From positions 1 through 54,408 of IMG/VR virus record IMGVR_UViG_3300002835_000252: DNA of 54,408 nt. One strand, given 5' to 3'. This document shows, one piece after another, positions 8,557-16,296 of the stretch. How positions within the stretch are numbered: the first letter of the stretch is position 1; every line of letters starts with the position of its first letter. This DNA comes from a virus. A program made the translations under genes and the position numbers. The notes beneath the pieces are model-generated. The model did no database searches. It was not told the origin of the DNA and worked only from the letters and a program-made list of their open reading frames with translations.

Positions 8557-9408
8557 TTAGAAAGAAAAAAACTTTTGTGCAACTTTTTTACTCTCCGAAG
8601 GAAATTCCCACGCAAGTGCATTGTAAAAGGCACGGAGTTTACCATCGAGTTCAGAGTTAAACAATTCATTTGCATCAAAGTATTCTTTTATAAACGTAAT
8701 TATTTCTTCTGGATCGGAATCTCCTCTGAAGGCAAGTTCCTCTAATCCATAACGGTTGTTCTTCAAATATGCTATCTTTACCTTATCCCCGTTTTTTATT
8801 GGTGGAAATTTAGGCGGACACTTGAATAACTTTAGTAACTTATTATAGTTAATAGACGCCTTAACATGAGACGGAGTTCCTTTTGCAAATGTTCCAAGAA
8901 CAGCATCCTTTATCGGGTCTTGATATTTTTTAATGTCTTTTATGGAAGAGTTCTTTGCAACTTCCGCGAATAGAACTTCACCCAATAATCGTTTGAACGT
9001 TAAAATATTTTCGTCAATTTGATCTTTTGATTTCGATTTCAAAATATCTATAAGAACTTCCTTCATAAACTTTTGAAATGATTTCGGGAATGAAGAACGA
9101 ACAACGTCAAGTCCTTTAACTTCTAACTTATCCATAGGAACTCCGTTGTCTGAAATAATCCATAGGGCATACCTCTTCTTCTTTACCCAAAAGCCAGTAC
9201 GTCCAATCATTTCCTGTTTGATTTCAAGTCGGTGTTTCTCCGTGTTGAATATCTTTTTAGCAAATACATCATAGAATCCATTAACATAATTCTGAACTTC
9301 TGTTGCAATCTCGTAAATCTTGCCTGTCATCAACTCGACGTTGTTTGTATCGATTTCTGGGAAACGATTTTTTACAAGTGGTAGGCATGAAACAAATACG
9401 GAATCCAT
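8557..9408 (-). CDS. 43: DNA polymerase family B, C-terminal part (gp43B: end of motif C and thumb)
   Basis: A 283-residue C-terminal piece of a T4-type family B polymerase. It opens MDSVFVS, so residue 2 is the second Asp of motif C (YxDTDS), a metal ligand needed for catalysis. KKKRYALWI matches the KxY motif, and GLDVVRSSFPKSFQKFMKEVL matches the thumb of gp43. The upstream residues of motif C (AYVDT) are encoded just before it in another frame, ending in a TAA that overlaps this ATG as TAATG. The catalytic site can be complete only if gp43A and gp43B associate, or if the break is bridged in translation. Seen directly: the split. Inferred: that the pieces work together. Confidence 0.88.
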   Translation of the reverse strand: MDSVFVSCLPLVKNRFPEIDTNNVELMTGKIYEIATEVQNYVNGFYDVFAKKIFNTEKHRLEIKQEMIGRTGFWVKKKRYALWIISDNGVPMDKLEVKGLDVVRSSFPKSFQKFMKEVLIDILKSKSKDQIDENILTFKRLLGEVLFAEVAKNSSIKDIKKYQDPIKDAVLGTFAKGTPSHVKASINYNKLLKLFKCPPKFPPIKNGDKVKIAYLKNNRYGLEELAFRGDSDPEEIITFIKEYFDANELFNSELDGKLRAFYNALAWEFPSESKKVAQKFFSF

Positions 9409-9476
9409 TACGTGTCCACGTAGGCAACATGATCTACGTGGACATTCTCCTTTCTAATAATTTGTTTGATTTTCAT
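9408..9476 (-). CDS. 22-residue linker ORF carrying the first half of polymerase motif C
   Basis: AAAAGGATTTAT precedes an ATG at 9476; the frame reads MKIKQIIRKENVHVDHVAYV then DT and stops. AYVDT joined to DSVFVS of the next ORF would restore an intact motif C, YVDTDS, with only the five bases TAATG out of place. The N-terminal MKIKQIIRKE resembles the start of the C-terminal half of split inteins, but the usual His-Asn end is missing. It may be a remnant of a fracture event, a real peptide, or the signpost of a recoding event. No promoter is evident. Confidence 0.5.
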   Translation of the reverse strand: MKIKQIIRKENVHVDHVAYVDT

Positions 9477-9503
9477 ATAAATCCTTTTTATTTAAATATA
9501 CTA

Positions 9504-10439
9504 TTATTCCTGTGAATAGTCAAATTCTGTTATAGTTCCGTCTTCTTCATAGATACGGATGAATTTACATTTTAGAATTTCTCCAATTTTGTCTTGACGC
9601 CATTTGTCAATGTGTGGGTTTCTACCCATTCGGTGACGCCTTTCGTCAAATTCTATAACAACATTATTTTTCTCGTCATACCCATCTACAAAGAAGCTCG
9701 TATTTGGAACTTTATACTCTCCACCATTTTCGGCATGGAGGGATGTATATCCTTTTTCTTTTCCATAACTTTCAATTATTGGAATCGAAATTGGATTATA
9801 CGGTGGATGGAACGGAAGTCCTACTCTTTTTATTCGTTCTATCGCCTTTTCTCTCATTTTTTGTATTGATTCCGTATTATGTTTTTTTCCTAGCCACGGG
9901 TGCTTAAATTTGTTGTAGTGTTCTTTGTGACTAATTGACATCTTTTTTTTAGATTCATCTGTATGATGTTTACCCTTGAATGGATTTTCATTGTATTTGT
10001 ACCACTCCTTTGACCTCTTGGATAATAATTCACGGACGGATTCATCTTCCATTCTTTTTTTAGTAATCCCACTCAAAGTATTCTTTGTCTCATCCGAATG
10101 TGTTTTTCCTTTGAATGGGTTATCGTGATTTTTGTGATATTCTTTTTGTCTTTCTGATATTACTTTTCTCACTTCTTCCGATGAAAGTTGTTCTTTCTTT
10201 GTAATAGAAATCTTCTTCTTTGTTTCATCTGAATGTTTCTTTTTATAGAATGGGTTTTTTTCACCGCATATATCCGCGTGATTTTGTTTTAGTTTTTCTC
10301 GATGTTCTTCACTAAAAGTTCTCCCAATCAAAGAACAAGATATACACGGTGAGTTTGATAATACTGCTTTATTGAAGTAATACTTATTTGTTGTTTTCAG
10401 TTCCTTATTGCATTTTGGGCAGTTACGAATGTATTCCAT
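9504..10439 (-). CDS. Homing endonuclease with NUMOD3 repeats and a Vsr/EDxHD-like nuclease domain
   Basis: A 311-residue protein lodged between the two halves of gene 43. The N-terminus has a CPKCNKEL...CISC zinc finger, followed by at least four NUMOD3-type DNA-binding repeats (NPFYKKKHSDETKKKIS, NPFKGKTHSDETKN, NPFKGKHHTDESKKKMS and HPWLGKKHNTESIQKM). The C-terminal about 90 residues, with FFVDGYDEKNNVVIEFDERR, a following H and DKWRQDKI, look like the Vsr-type endonuclease fold of fractured-gene homing endonucleases. GGAG precedes the chosen ATG at 10439, and a TATTTATA motif lies 35 bases upstream. It probably cuts uninterrupted polymerase genes and caused the fracture. Confidence 0.85.
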   Translation of the reverse strand: MEYIRNCPKCNKELKTTNKYYFNKAVLSNSPCISCSLIGRTFSEEHREKLKQNHADICGEKNPFYKKKHSDETKKKISITKKEQLSSEEVRKVISERQKEYHKNHDNPFKGKTHSDETKNTLSGITKKRMEDESVRELLSKRSKEWYKYNENPFKGKHHTDESKKKMSISHKEHYNKFKHPWLGKKHNTESIQKMREKAIERIKRVGLPFHPPYNPISIPIIESYGKEKGYTSLHAENGGEYKVPNTSFFVDGYDEKNNVVIEFDERRHRMGRNPHIDKWRQDKIGEILKCKFIRIYEEDGTITEFDYSQE

Positions 10440-10473
10440 ATAATCTCCATAGTTGTTCAAATTCATTCTTACA

Positions 10474-10481
10474 TATAAATA
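10474..10481 (-). promoter_or_regulatory. Candidate late promoter motif (TATTTATA)
   Basis: Minus strand ACATATATTTATATGTAAG, about 35 bases before the ATG of the gene 43 homing endonuclease. Confidence 0.5.
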
Positions 10482-10508
10482 TATGTAATTTAAAAAAAGT
10501 GTACGGAG

Positions 10509-12287
10509 TTATTTGAGACTATCTATTATTTCATCGGTTTCCAAAAGTTCGGAACCCTTTATTGCAATAAGAACGCCATTTCTCAAAATAGGGATGATGT
10601 TGTTTTCATAGTAAATTCGTTTGGAATCATCTTCCATAACAACTTCTATTTGATAACCCAACTCCTTATTATACTTCATATTGATGGCGGCTTCTGTCTT
10701 TTTGATAACCGTTTGACCGGAAAGAGTTACGGCCTCTGCATTATCAATATCGTGCCATCGAAATGCCGGAAGCCCAAGTGTTCCGTAGAGTGAATTGAGT
10801 AGAATCTTTTGAACCAACTGACGCTTCTTATAGAACTCGTACTTCTCAGTATTCCCTTCTTTACCCCATTTTTTCATTTCATCTTTATATTCAACTCGTT
10901 TATCAAACCATTCGTTCAACACCGCCGGAATAAGTCCTACGAAATCTGTACTATACATTACACCATTTGACGCAACTGTATATTTATACTTCTCCAAAAA
11001 ATTCTGCAACTTCTCCCTGCCTATACGTTCTCCATTGATTATGTATTCATTTTTTTCCCCACGAATATACTTATCGACATCCCAATCCAATATCTTCGCG
11101 ACTTTTGTTTCAGGTGAAATATTCAAAGTCATAATGATTGACGGATATAGTGAAGTTAAGTCCAAGTCATAAATCCAATCATATCTACCGGGGATAGGGT
11201 CTTTAACAAACGCACCGATAAATCCATCTTGGCCAGACTCCTTTAATTCTTCCATTCGTTCTCTTCTATCCGCCGGTTTATTTGGTGCAACAATATCGCC
11301 TGCACGTTTTAAGTAAGTCAACAACGCACCCTCAAGGTATTTTGAAGAATATACAAAGTCTTCGTAGGGAACATGACCAACATGACAAATACCACGAATG
11401 AGGTCTATGTATTGTAATTTCTTATCTAATTCGATAACAAGTTCCACGTCAGTTATATTATACTCGATGAATTGTTCAATATCATTTTCCATCAAGTCAT
11501 CGAGATTTCCTTCGTATTCAATCTTACCACGACCAAGTTCTTTTAAAGAAATTGCATTTAGTGCGTATGAAGGGAGTTCTGTATAGGAAAATTTCTTGTA
11601 CATCACCATGTAATCTAAAACAGATACACCGGCAATAGTATAACGATTCCGGTATGGTGAGTAAAACAATTCACCAATCGCAGATAATTTACTTGCAACC
11701 TTTTTCCCAAGTACCCGTTTAATTCTATTGTAGATATAAGGTATATCGAACGCATCACAATTCCACCCCGTTATAACGTGTGGTTGAATTGATTGAATTG
11801 CATCTACAAATTTAAGTAGAAGAGTTTTTTCGTCGGAACATGGAACTATAATTCTGTTACCAACCTTTTTACTTTGTACACGATTTCTCTTATCTAAAAT
11901 AAGTACCGTATATTCATCTAATCCAGAATCGTGATATGCTATAGAAGTGATTTCATTGTTACCTAATTGTGGGTCAGGTATTCCTGTAATCATTTCCACC
12001 TCAATATCCAACGTCATTGTAACAATACCATTTGAAGGTAAGTCTGAATCACTATACAAATCTACAAGAAGTCTTGTAGTTTCAGGGACATCGGATTCAA
12101 AAAGACTTGGGTCATTCTTAACAAAATGTGTTATCTTTGATAATTTATCCCCATAGATAGAACGAAATTTGCCGTTGGGGTCTTTTTTATAGGCGTATGG
12201 TGTATAATTAAAATGAGTAAGACCTTTCTTATCATCCCATACCCACGCCTCATTTGTAGTTGTTTTTACGAAAATATTTTGGTACAT
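10509..12287 (-). CDS. 43: DNA polymerase family B, N-terminal part (gp43A: exonuclease, fingers, motifs A and B)
   Basis: A 592-residue N-terminal piece of T4-type polymerase. The proofreading exonuclease is intact: TLDIEVE (Exo I, D94 and E96), NCDAFD (Exo II, near 176) and YNITD (Exo III, near 276). Polymerase motif A is DLTSLYPSII near 376 and motif B is KILLNSLYGTLG near 494. Similarity to gp43 stops after NMKYNKELG near residue 544. The last 48 residues (YQIEVVMEDD...IIPILRNG...SELLETDEI) are foreign and look like part of an intein Hint fold, without the starting Cys or Ser. Motif C lies in gp43B. It begins three bases after the preceding small gene. Confidence 0.93.
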   Translation of the reverse strand: MYQNIFVKTTTNEAWVWDDKKGLTHFNYTPYAYKKDPNGKFRSIYGDKLSKITHFVKNDPSLFESDVPETTRLLVDLYSDSDLPSNGIVTMTLDIEVEMITGIPDPQLGNNEITSIAYHDSGLDEYTVLILDKRNRVQSKKVGNRIIVPCSDEKTLLLKFVDAIQSIQPHVITGWNCDAFDIPYIYNRIKRVLGKKVASKLSAIGELFYSPYRNRYTIAGVSVLDYMVMYKKFSYTELPSYALNAISLKELGRGKIEYEGNLDDLMENDIEQFIEYNITDVELVIELDKKLQYIDLIRGICHVGHVPYEDFVYSSKYLEGALLTYLKRAGDIVAPNKPADRRERMEELKESGQDGFIGAFVKDPIPGRYDWIYDLDLTSLYPSIIMTLNISPETKVAKILDWDVDKYIRGEKNEYIINGERIGREKLQNFLEKYKYTVASNGVMYSTDFVGLIPAVLNEWFDKRVEYKDEMKKWGKEGNTEKYEFYKKRQLVQKILLNSLYGTLGLPAFRWHDIDNAEAVTLSGQTVIKKTEAAINMKYNKELGYQIEVVMEDDSKRIYYENNIIPILRNGVLIAIKGSELLETDEIIDSLK

Positions 12288-12288
12288 A

Positions 12289-12588
12289 TTACGATGCCAT
12301 TAATTTGTCTAAATCATATCGGTCGCGGGATTGACGTATGATTGAGAATGTTGAATAAAATTTTTCTTTAGTATAAGTCTTAAAGGCATCACCATCTTTT
12401 ACGAGGTAAGAATCTTTACATAATAATTCACCCAAAGAAGTTCTTACACAAAATTGAGTTGGGTAAATCTTATCCCTAATATAAGAAAAATTCCACATAT
12501 TACAAAATTCTTTTGCCTGTTGTTCAGAACCATCGAACTCGTAGGCAATAAATTTAGTTTTAATCAATTCTACATTTAATATGTTCAT
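12289..12588 (-). CDS. Hypothetical protein upstream of DNA polymerase
   Basis: A 99-residue protein I do not recognise. It looks like a small alpha/beta fold (FIAYEFDGSEQQAKEFCNMW near the start; FKTYTKEKFYSTF near the end), with three Cys that do not form a metal site pattern. GGAG precedes the ATG, and the stop is followed after one base by the gp43A start, so translation of the two is coupled. It may regulate or accompany the polymerase, but nothing in the sequence shows this. Confidence 0.75.
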   Translation of the reverse strand: MNILNVELIKTKFIAYEFDGSEQQAKEFCNMWNFSYIRDKIYPTQFCVRTSLGELLCKDSYLVKDGDAFKTYTKEKFYSTFSIIRQSRDRYDLDKLMAS

Positions 12589-12600
12589 CTATAACTCCGA

Positions 12601-13758
12601 TTATTTCTTTTTAAAAATCCAGCAAGGTTCCGCAAATTTTGATTTATCGTTTTCATCAATTCCCGGATCTGCCGGTCTTACTGAAAGTTCCATTCCGATT
12701 GCACCTTCAAATATACAATCTTGTTTCTGTTTCATATAGTCAACCATAGGTTCACATATTTTAACATACGATTGTTTTGAACGGTCGTATATGTCTGCTA
12801 TGTTTACCACCATGTACCCGCCGGATTTTAACGTACCCCAAACATTATCGAGTGCCTTATGTAAGAAGTTTTCATTCCAAGAATTTATATCTTTGTAACG
12901 AACCCAACTTTGAGTCTCATCGTAAGAATAACGCTCGGTATTAAAATATGGCGGGGATGTAAACACAAGGTCAACCTTATTTACCCATTCAGAATTATCC
13001 CAATCTTCGGCAGGACTTTCATATAAATATACGGATTTTTTTTCTTCAAACCAACCTAAATTTTTATCGTAGAAATTTATCTGTTCCCGATATATGGGAT
13101 GATTTTCTTTTCGAGGGTCTATACCAATATACGTTTTTGCATTAGATGCATAAAATCCAGCAAGTCTATCTCCCCAACCGGCAGAGAAATCTAATATAAC
13201 TTTTGCACCCATCATTTCATATAACGCCTTTGCAACATTAGGTTTGAATTGTGAGCAGATATATTTACGAAGACCCATAGCGCCACGAACAACCGACTTA
13301 TCAATCATAGGATATTTTAAAGTATAGAATGCCTTTGCTATAGATTTCATGGAACGAAGTAGTGTCCAAGACCTAGCAGGTCCGGGTGATTGGGTTGCAT
13401 CAACTTCCCATCGATTTTTCTGTTGAAAGAAATTTGAGGCGGAATTACCAACGTTGTTTCTTGAAAAGTACAGAGACTTGCCATTCCAAGTAAATGGAAA
13501 TGGATATTCGTGACGGGCCTTCCAATCACCTTCAACTAATAATTCATTCCAACGTATTCCTTTTAACTTCATAAATTCAGACCTGGCATCTTCAATCGTA
13601 ATATCTGCATACGGAAGTGGATAGTCCATGAGAACCGTTCCGATTGATTCTAAAACATCCTCCTGATTGAAGGTTTCTTTAATGTATTTCCATTCCGTCT
13701 CATCGATAATAAAGTACGGCTTCATTCCACGGAATTTATCAAAATAATCTAAATACAT
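12601..13758 (-). CDS. SAM-dependent SPPY-type DNA methyltransferase paralogue C
   Basis: A 385-residue protein. Motif I is VILDFSAGWGDRLAGF near residue 190 and motif IV is LVFTSPPYFNTERYSYDETQS near residue 265. It is clearly closest to paralogue D (23242-24474). Both start with a (K/R)(F/Y)RGM(K/S)PY segment, share LLVEGDW and LRKYI-SQFKP, and use GWGDR where A and B use GWGGR. It lies between dUTPase and the polymerase block with no long gap. The N-terminal 180 residues are likely the target-recognition part. The base and sequence modified are not predictable by eye. Confidence 0.8.
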   Translation of the reverse strand: MYLDYFDKFRGMKPYFIIDETEWKYIKETFNQEDVLESIGTVLMDYPLPYADITIEDARSEFMKLKGIRWNELLVEGDWKARHEYPFPFTWNGKSLYFSRNNVGNSASNFFQQKNRWEVDATQSPGPARSWTLLRSMKSIAKAFYTLKYPMIDKSVVRGAMGLRKYICSQFKPNVAKALYEMMGAKVILDFSAGWGDRLAGFYASNAKTYIGIDPRKENHPIYREQINFYDKNLGWFEEKKSVYLYESPAEDWDNSEWVNKVDLVFTSPPYFNTERYSYDETQSWVRYKDINSWNENFLHKALDNVWGTLKSGGYMVVNIADIYDRSKQSYVKICEPMVDYMKQKQDCIFEGAIGMELSVRPADPGIDENDKSKFAEPCWIFKKK

Positions 13759-13772
13759 GGTTTAAGTCAAAA

Positions 13773-14279
13773 TTATTGTTTAGTTGAAGATACATCGGTA
13801 CTTCCAAACCCACCTATACCACGTTCACTATTAGAAAGAGTTGATACTTCATTTAAAGTAATCGTTGGATAAGGTAGGATTATAAGTTGTCCAATTTTTT
13901 CCCCAATATGATAGGAATCATCTGATTTATTGAATCGTAGTTTTATTTCCCCACGATATGATGAATCAATAACACCAACGGAATTTTTTAAATAAAAATT
14001 TTCTTTTTTCGATACTGAAGAACGTGGATATAGAAATCCAACGTAACCCTTCGGTATTTCAACTGCAATACCTGTACCATATTCAATGTAATTGGAGTTA
14101 TCATCTTTAGTCATAGATACCGATACTAAATCCAAACCGGCATCACCCTCGGTTGCATACGACGGTGTTACGGCATCGGGACTCAACTTCTTGAAGTTTA
14201 CTTCCAATCGATTAACATTTCCACGTACTTCATACTTTACACCTTCTGGTGTTGTCCATCGAACTACACTATTATTCAT
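13773..14279 (-). CDS. dut: dUTP diphosphatase (dUTPase)
   Basis: A 168-residue trimeric-type dUTPase that converts dUTP to dUMP, lowering uracil in DNA and feeding dTMP synthesis. All five motifs are seen: EGDAGLDL, PRSSVSKK, NSVGVIDSSYRGEIKLRF with the catalytic Asp, GEKIGQLIILP and the C-terminal RGIGGFGST arm. The family is usually 140-150 residues; the extra is an N-terminal 30-residue extension. AAGGAG precedes the ATG. It follows thioredoxin in an operon whose original promoter seems to be 15330-15361. Confidence 0.96.
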   Translation of the reverse strand: MNNSVVRWTTPEGVKYEVRGNVNRLEVNFKKLSPDAVTPSYATEGDAGLDLVSVSMTKDDNSNYIEYGTGIAVEIPKGYVGFLYPRSSVSKKENFYLKNSVGVIDSSYRGEIKLRFNKSDDSYHIGEKIGQLIILPYPTITLNEVSTLSNSERGIGGFGSTDVSSTKQ

Positions 14280-14289
14280 GTTTGACTCC

Positions 14290-14544
14290 TTATTTTATTG
14301 CTTGTTCGTAAACTGCACGGGGTTGGACACCAACGAAACGTGATGTTTCGATTCCGTTCTTGGTAACAATCACCGTTGGAACAGAACGAACACCGTTTTG
14401 TTGAGCATCTTCGGGGTGTTGGTCAACATCGATATATTGATAAGATACCGACGGATTTTGTGATATAATTTCCTGGATTACAGGTTTTAGAGCTCTGCAA
14501 GGGGCACACCATTGTTCTGCCCCGTAGTGTTTGATTATCGTCAT
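14290..14544 (-). CDS. Thioredoxin-like protein
   Basis: An 84-residue thioredoxin-fold protein with the WCAPC active site near residue 12 and the cis-Pro loop SVPT near residue 54. It is shorter than a full thioredoxin (about 105), like other phage forms. It could re-reduce the C-terminal Cys pair of the phage ribonucleotide reductase (32833-36078). The ATG overlaps the stop of the HNH endonuclease upstream as ATGA, which suggests that the endonuclease gene was inserted directly in front of it and now supplies translational coupling. Confidence 0.92.
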   Translation of the reverse strand: MTIIKHYGAEQWCAPCRALKPVIQEIISQNPSVSYQYIDVDQHPEDAQQNGVRSVPTVIVTKNGIETSRFVGVQPRAVYEQAIK

Positions 14545-15260
14545 TTCTTCTTCCTTTCTAATTTGATAACTTCATAATGTTTTTCTAGTATGTATGAACT
14601 AACTCCAAGTTTTTTTCTGGCATCGGCTATACTATCATAGTGGATTCCATTTACAATAACCGGTGTTGCGAATGGATTTTTACCACCAGACATTTTACCC
14701 ACCAATGATTTTGAGATATTTTTTTTTCTCTGTTCTTTTTGTTCATCTGACATATTCTCCCAACTCCTACGAACTCCGTCACGTCTCTTTTCTTTTTCTA
14801 TTGAACTATTCCGACCATATCGTTCTTCGTAAGATACATCAGTGAATAACTTTCTCGCGGACTCCCGTAAAATTTGACGTGTCTTTTCATTGTGTTTTTT
14901 TCCGTAAAACGGATTGTTTTTACCAACATACGTCTCTGTTATTTTATTCAACGTATGAACGTCATGTATTGATTTTCGATTCAATATACGAGCACTTCTC
15001 ATATTCATTATGTGTTCTATTGTATCTGAATCATATGCGTTTGCGTATAGGATATGTGCCGTCACATGGTCTTCAACCGATAATAGAACTAGGTTGGAAG
15101 GGTCATTCACAGACATATCTTTATCATCCCACAATTTTCGTGGAACTATATGATGTCTGTGCAAAACCAAATCCGAAGAATAAGATTTCTTCGAACATTC
15201 TTTTATGAAGTTCGAATATTCCAAGTATTTTTCTACATTTGATTCCGTTGCTCTTCTCAT
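14541..15260 (-). CDS. HNH homing endonuclease with NUMOD3 and C-terminal HTH region
   Basis: A 239-residue free-standing homing endonuclease. The HNH motif is LHRHHIVPRKLW with LVLLSVEDHVTAH downstream (residues about 33-70). It is followed by a NUMOD3 repeat (NPFYGKKHNEKTRQ), a basic linker and a C-terminal NUMOD1-like segment (YDSIADARKKLGVSSY) that binds DNA. No ribosome binding site precedes the ATG and the TATTTATA motif ends four bases upstream, so the mRNA may be almost leaderless. It sits between an older promoter (15330-15361) and thioredoxin. Confidence 0.9.
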   Translation of the reverse strand: MRRATESNVEKYLEYSNFIKECSKKSYSSDLVLHRHHIVPRKLWDDKDMSVNDPSNLVLLSVEDHVTAHILYANAYDSDTIEHIMNMRSARILNRKSIHDVHTLNKITETYVGKNNPFYGKKHNEKTRQILRESARKLFTDVSYEERYGRNSSIEKEKRRDGVRRSWENMSDEQKEQRKKNISKSLVGKMSGGKNPFATPVIVNGIHYDSIADARKKLGVSSYILEKHYEVIKLERKKK

Positions 15261-15263
15261 AAA

Positions 15264-15271
15264 TATAAATA
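15264..15271 (-). promoter_or_regulatory. Candidate late promoter motif (TATTTATA)
   Basis: Minus strand TTATATTTATATTTATG, ending just before the ATG of the HNH endonuclease. If it is a -10/-7 type element, the transcript would be leaderless or nearly so. Confidence 0.4.
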
Positions 15272-15329
15272 TAAGACCACACCAATTAGCAGTAAAATCT
15301 CATCGTACTTCCTTTTATTTTCTGATTCT

Positions 15330-15361
15330 GTAATATACGAAACTATTAGGACATATACAAG
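15330..15361 (-). promoter_or_regulatory. Bacteroidota-type promoter, now separated from thioredoxin/dut by an HNH gene
   Basis: Minus strand CTTG, 20-base spacer, TATATTAC. The spacer (TATATGTCCTAATAGTTTCG) closely matches that of the gp44 promoter. It is followed by AAAAGGAAGTACGATG, a good ribosome site and start that leads only to a five-codon ORF, as if the original gene start was cut off by the HNH insertion. Confidence 0.6.
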
Positions 15362-15849
15362 TATGGTTTCCACTTTTCGTGAAGTTTTGTTTTGTGTGCC
15401 ATAAAAAGTAAGTGGTTTGGTTGTTTTGGTTTAACACGTAATTTCAATCCAACTTCTTCGGGTGATTTATTATCCTTCTTGTTATTACACGTGTGGCAGG
15501 CAGTAACAACATTATCCCATGTTGTTTTGCCACCATAACATCGTGGGACAACATGGTCAACGGTTAGATTCTCGTTGGAACCACAATAGACACATCTATG
15601 GTCATCCCTCTTAAATAAGTTCCGGCGGTTTAATTGAACACGTTTCCACGAGTTCGATTTCAATTTTTCTTTCAAACGAATAATAAGTGGTCTATTTAAA
15701 GTTCTCGACGGAGAATGCATGAGGTAGTCCGAGTGTTCGATAAGTTCAACCTTATCCAACCATAATAGTGTTATTGCCTTTCTCACACTTGTTAGCGTGA
15801 CTGGCTGATACCACACATCTAAAACTAATACGTTCTTATTATATTGCAT
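15346..15849 (-). CDS. HNH endonuclease of the bacterial (McrA-like) type
   Basis: A 167-residue HNH protein: LVLDVWYQPVTLTSVRKAI at the start, RRNLFKRDDHRCVYCG with the first zinc Cys pair, LTVDHVVPRCYGGKTTW and CHTCNNKK with the second pair. This architecture is that of a widespread bacterial HNH family rather than of phage homing endonucleases, since there are no NUMOD modules. The role could be restriction-like or DNA processing. It has its own host-type promoter (15886-15917) and terminator upstream. It may have been acquired from a host. Confidence 0.88.
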   Translation of the reverse strand: MQYNKNVLVLDVWYQPVTLTSVRKAITLLWLDKVELIEHSDYLMHSPSRTLNRPLIIRLKEKLKSNSWKRVQLNRRNLFKRDDHRCVYCGSNENLTVDHVVPRCYGGKTTWDNVVTACHTCNNKKDNKSPEEVGLKLRVKPKQPNHLLFMAHKTKLHEKWKPYLYMS

Positions 15850-15885
15850 AGTTTGATTTCAAAAAATTATGAATAGCATCTGTAA

Positions 15886-15917
15886 CAAATATACTAAAAA
15901 TTTGTTACACGTACAAA
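15886..15917 (-). promoter_or_regulatory. Bacteroidota-type promoter before the HNH gene 15346-15849
   Basis: Minus strand TTTG, 20-base spacer, TATATTTG; expected start near 15880, leader about 31 bases. It follows directly after a terminator. Confidence 0.8.
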
Positions 15918-15950
15918 TAAAAACGGGGAGTCCCGAAAGAAACTCCCCGA
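15918..15950 (-). terminator. Strong hairpin terminator after the AbrB-like gene
   Basis: Minus strand CGGGGAGT and ACTCCCCG arms (8 bp) around a loop rich in CTTTCGGG, followed by five T. It is the most GC-rich hairpin in the window. Confidence 0.88.
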
Positions 15951-15975
15951 AGTATTGATAGTATTTATATTACAA

Positions 15976-16263
15976 TTACATTGTAACTACAACACTTCCC
16001 TTGTTTACATCGAGCATCATGTTCTTACGGCGACCCTTAACACCGAGGTCACGGAGAGAAGCACGATTTACACGAATACGGCCGTCTTGTTCAACCGAAT
16101 AACGGAGTGAATCGGTTCCCTTTGAAGTCTTAGTGGCAGACTGAATACGGAACGAATTTTGTCCTTCAGCGACCACGGCAATCTTTTGTCCGGGGCGGAA
16201 ACCTGCACCACGAGAAACTTCACGAGAAAAACGAATACGACCGGCAGCATCAACAGTAATCAT
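15976..16263 (-). CDS. AbrB/SpoVT-like double-hairpin DNA-binding protein (two repeats)
   Basis: A 95-residue protein built of two similar halves: VDAAGRIRFSREVSRGAGF with GQKIAVVAE, then VEQDGRIRVNRASLRDLGV with NMMLDVNKG. The (D/Q)(A/D)GRIR(F/V) turn resembles the swapped-hairpin AbrB fold, which normally dimerises; here both halves are in one chain. It is likely a DNA-binding regulator or architectural protein. Its codons look more GC-rich than its neighbours and it ends in a very strong terminator, which fits high expression or recent acquisition. No clear promoter is seen; the hairpin at 16297-16316 ends the gene before it. Confidence 0.6.
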   Translation of the reverse strand: MITVDAAGRIRFSREVSRGAGFRPGQKIAVVAEGQNSFRIQSATKTSKGTDSLRYSVEQDGRIRVNRASLRDLGVKGRRKNMMLDVNKGSVVVTM

Positions 16264-16296
16264 AAAACACCTATAAAAAATGATAAATTGGGTTAT

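Noticed and set aside
9408-9476. A simple sequencing indel explaining the gene 43 break
   Set aside because: The disturbance is five bases (TAATG) outside a homopolymer, and the gene is split anyway by the endonuclease; an error cannot be fully excluded and is listed as a check.
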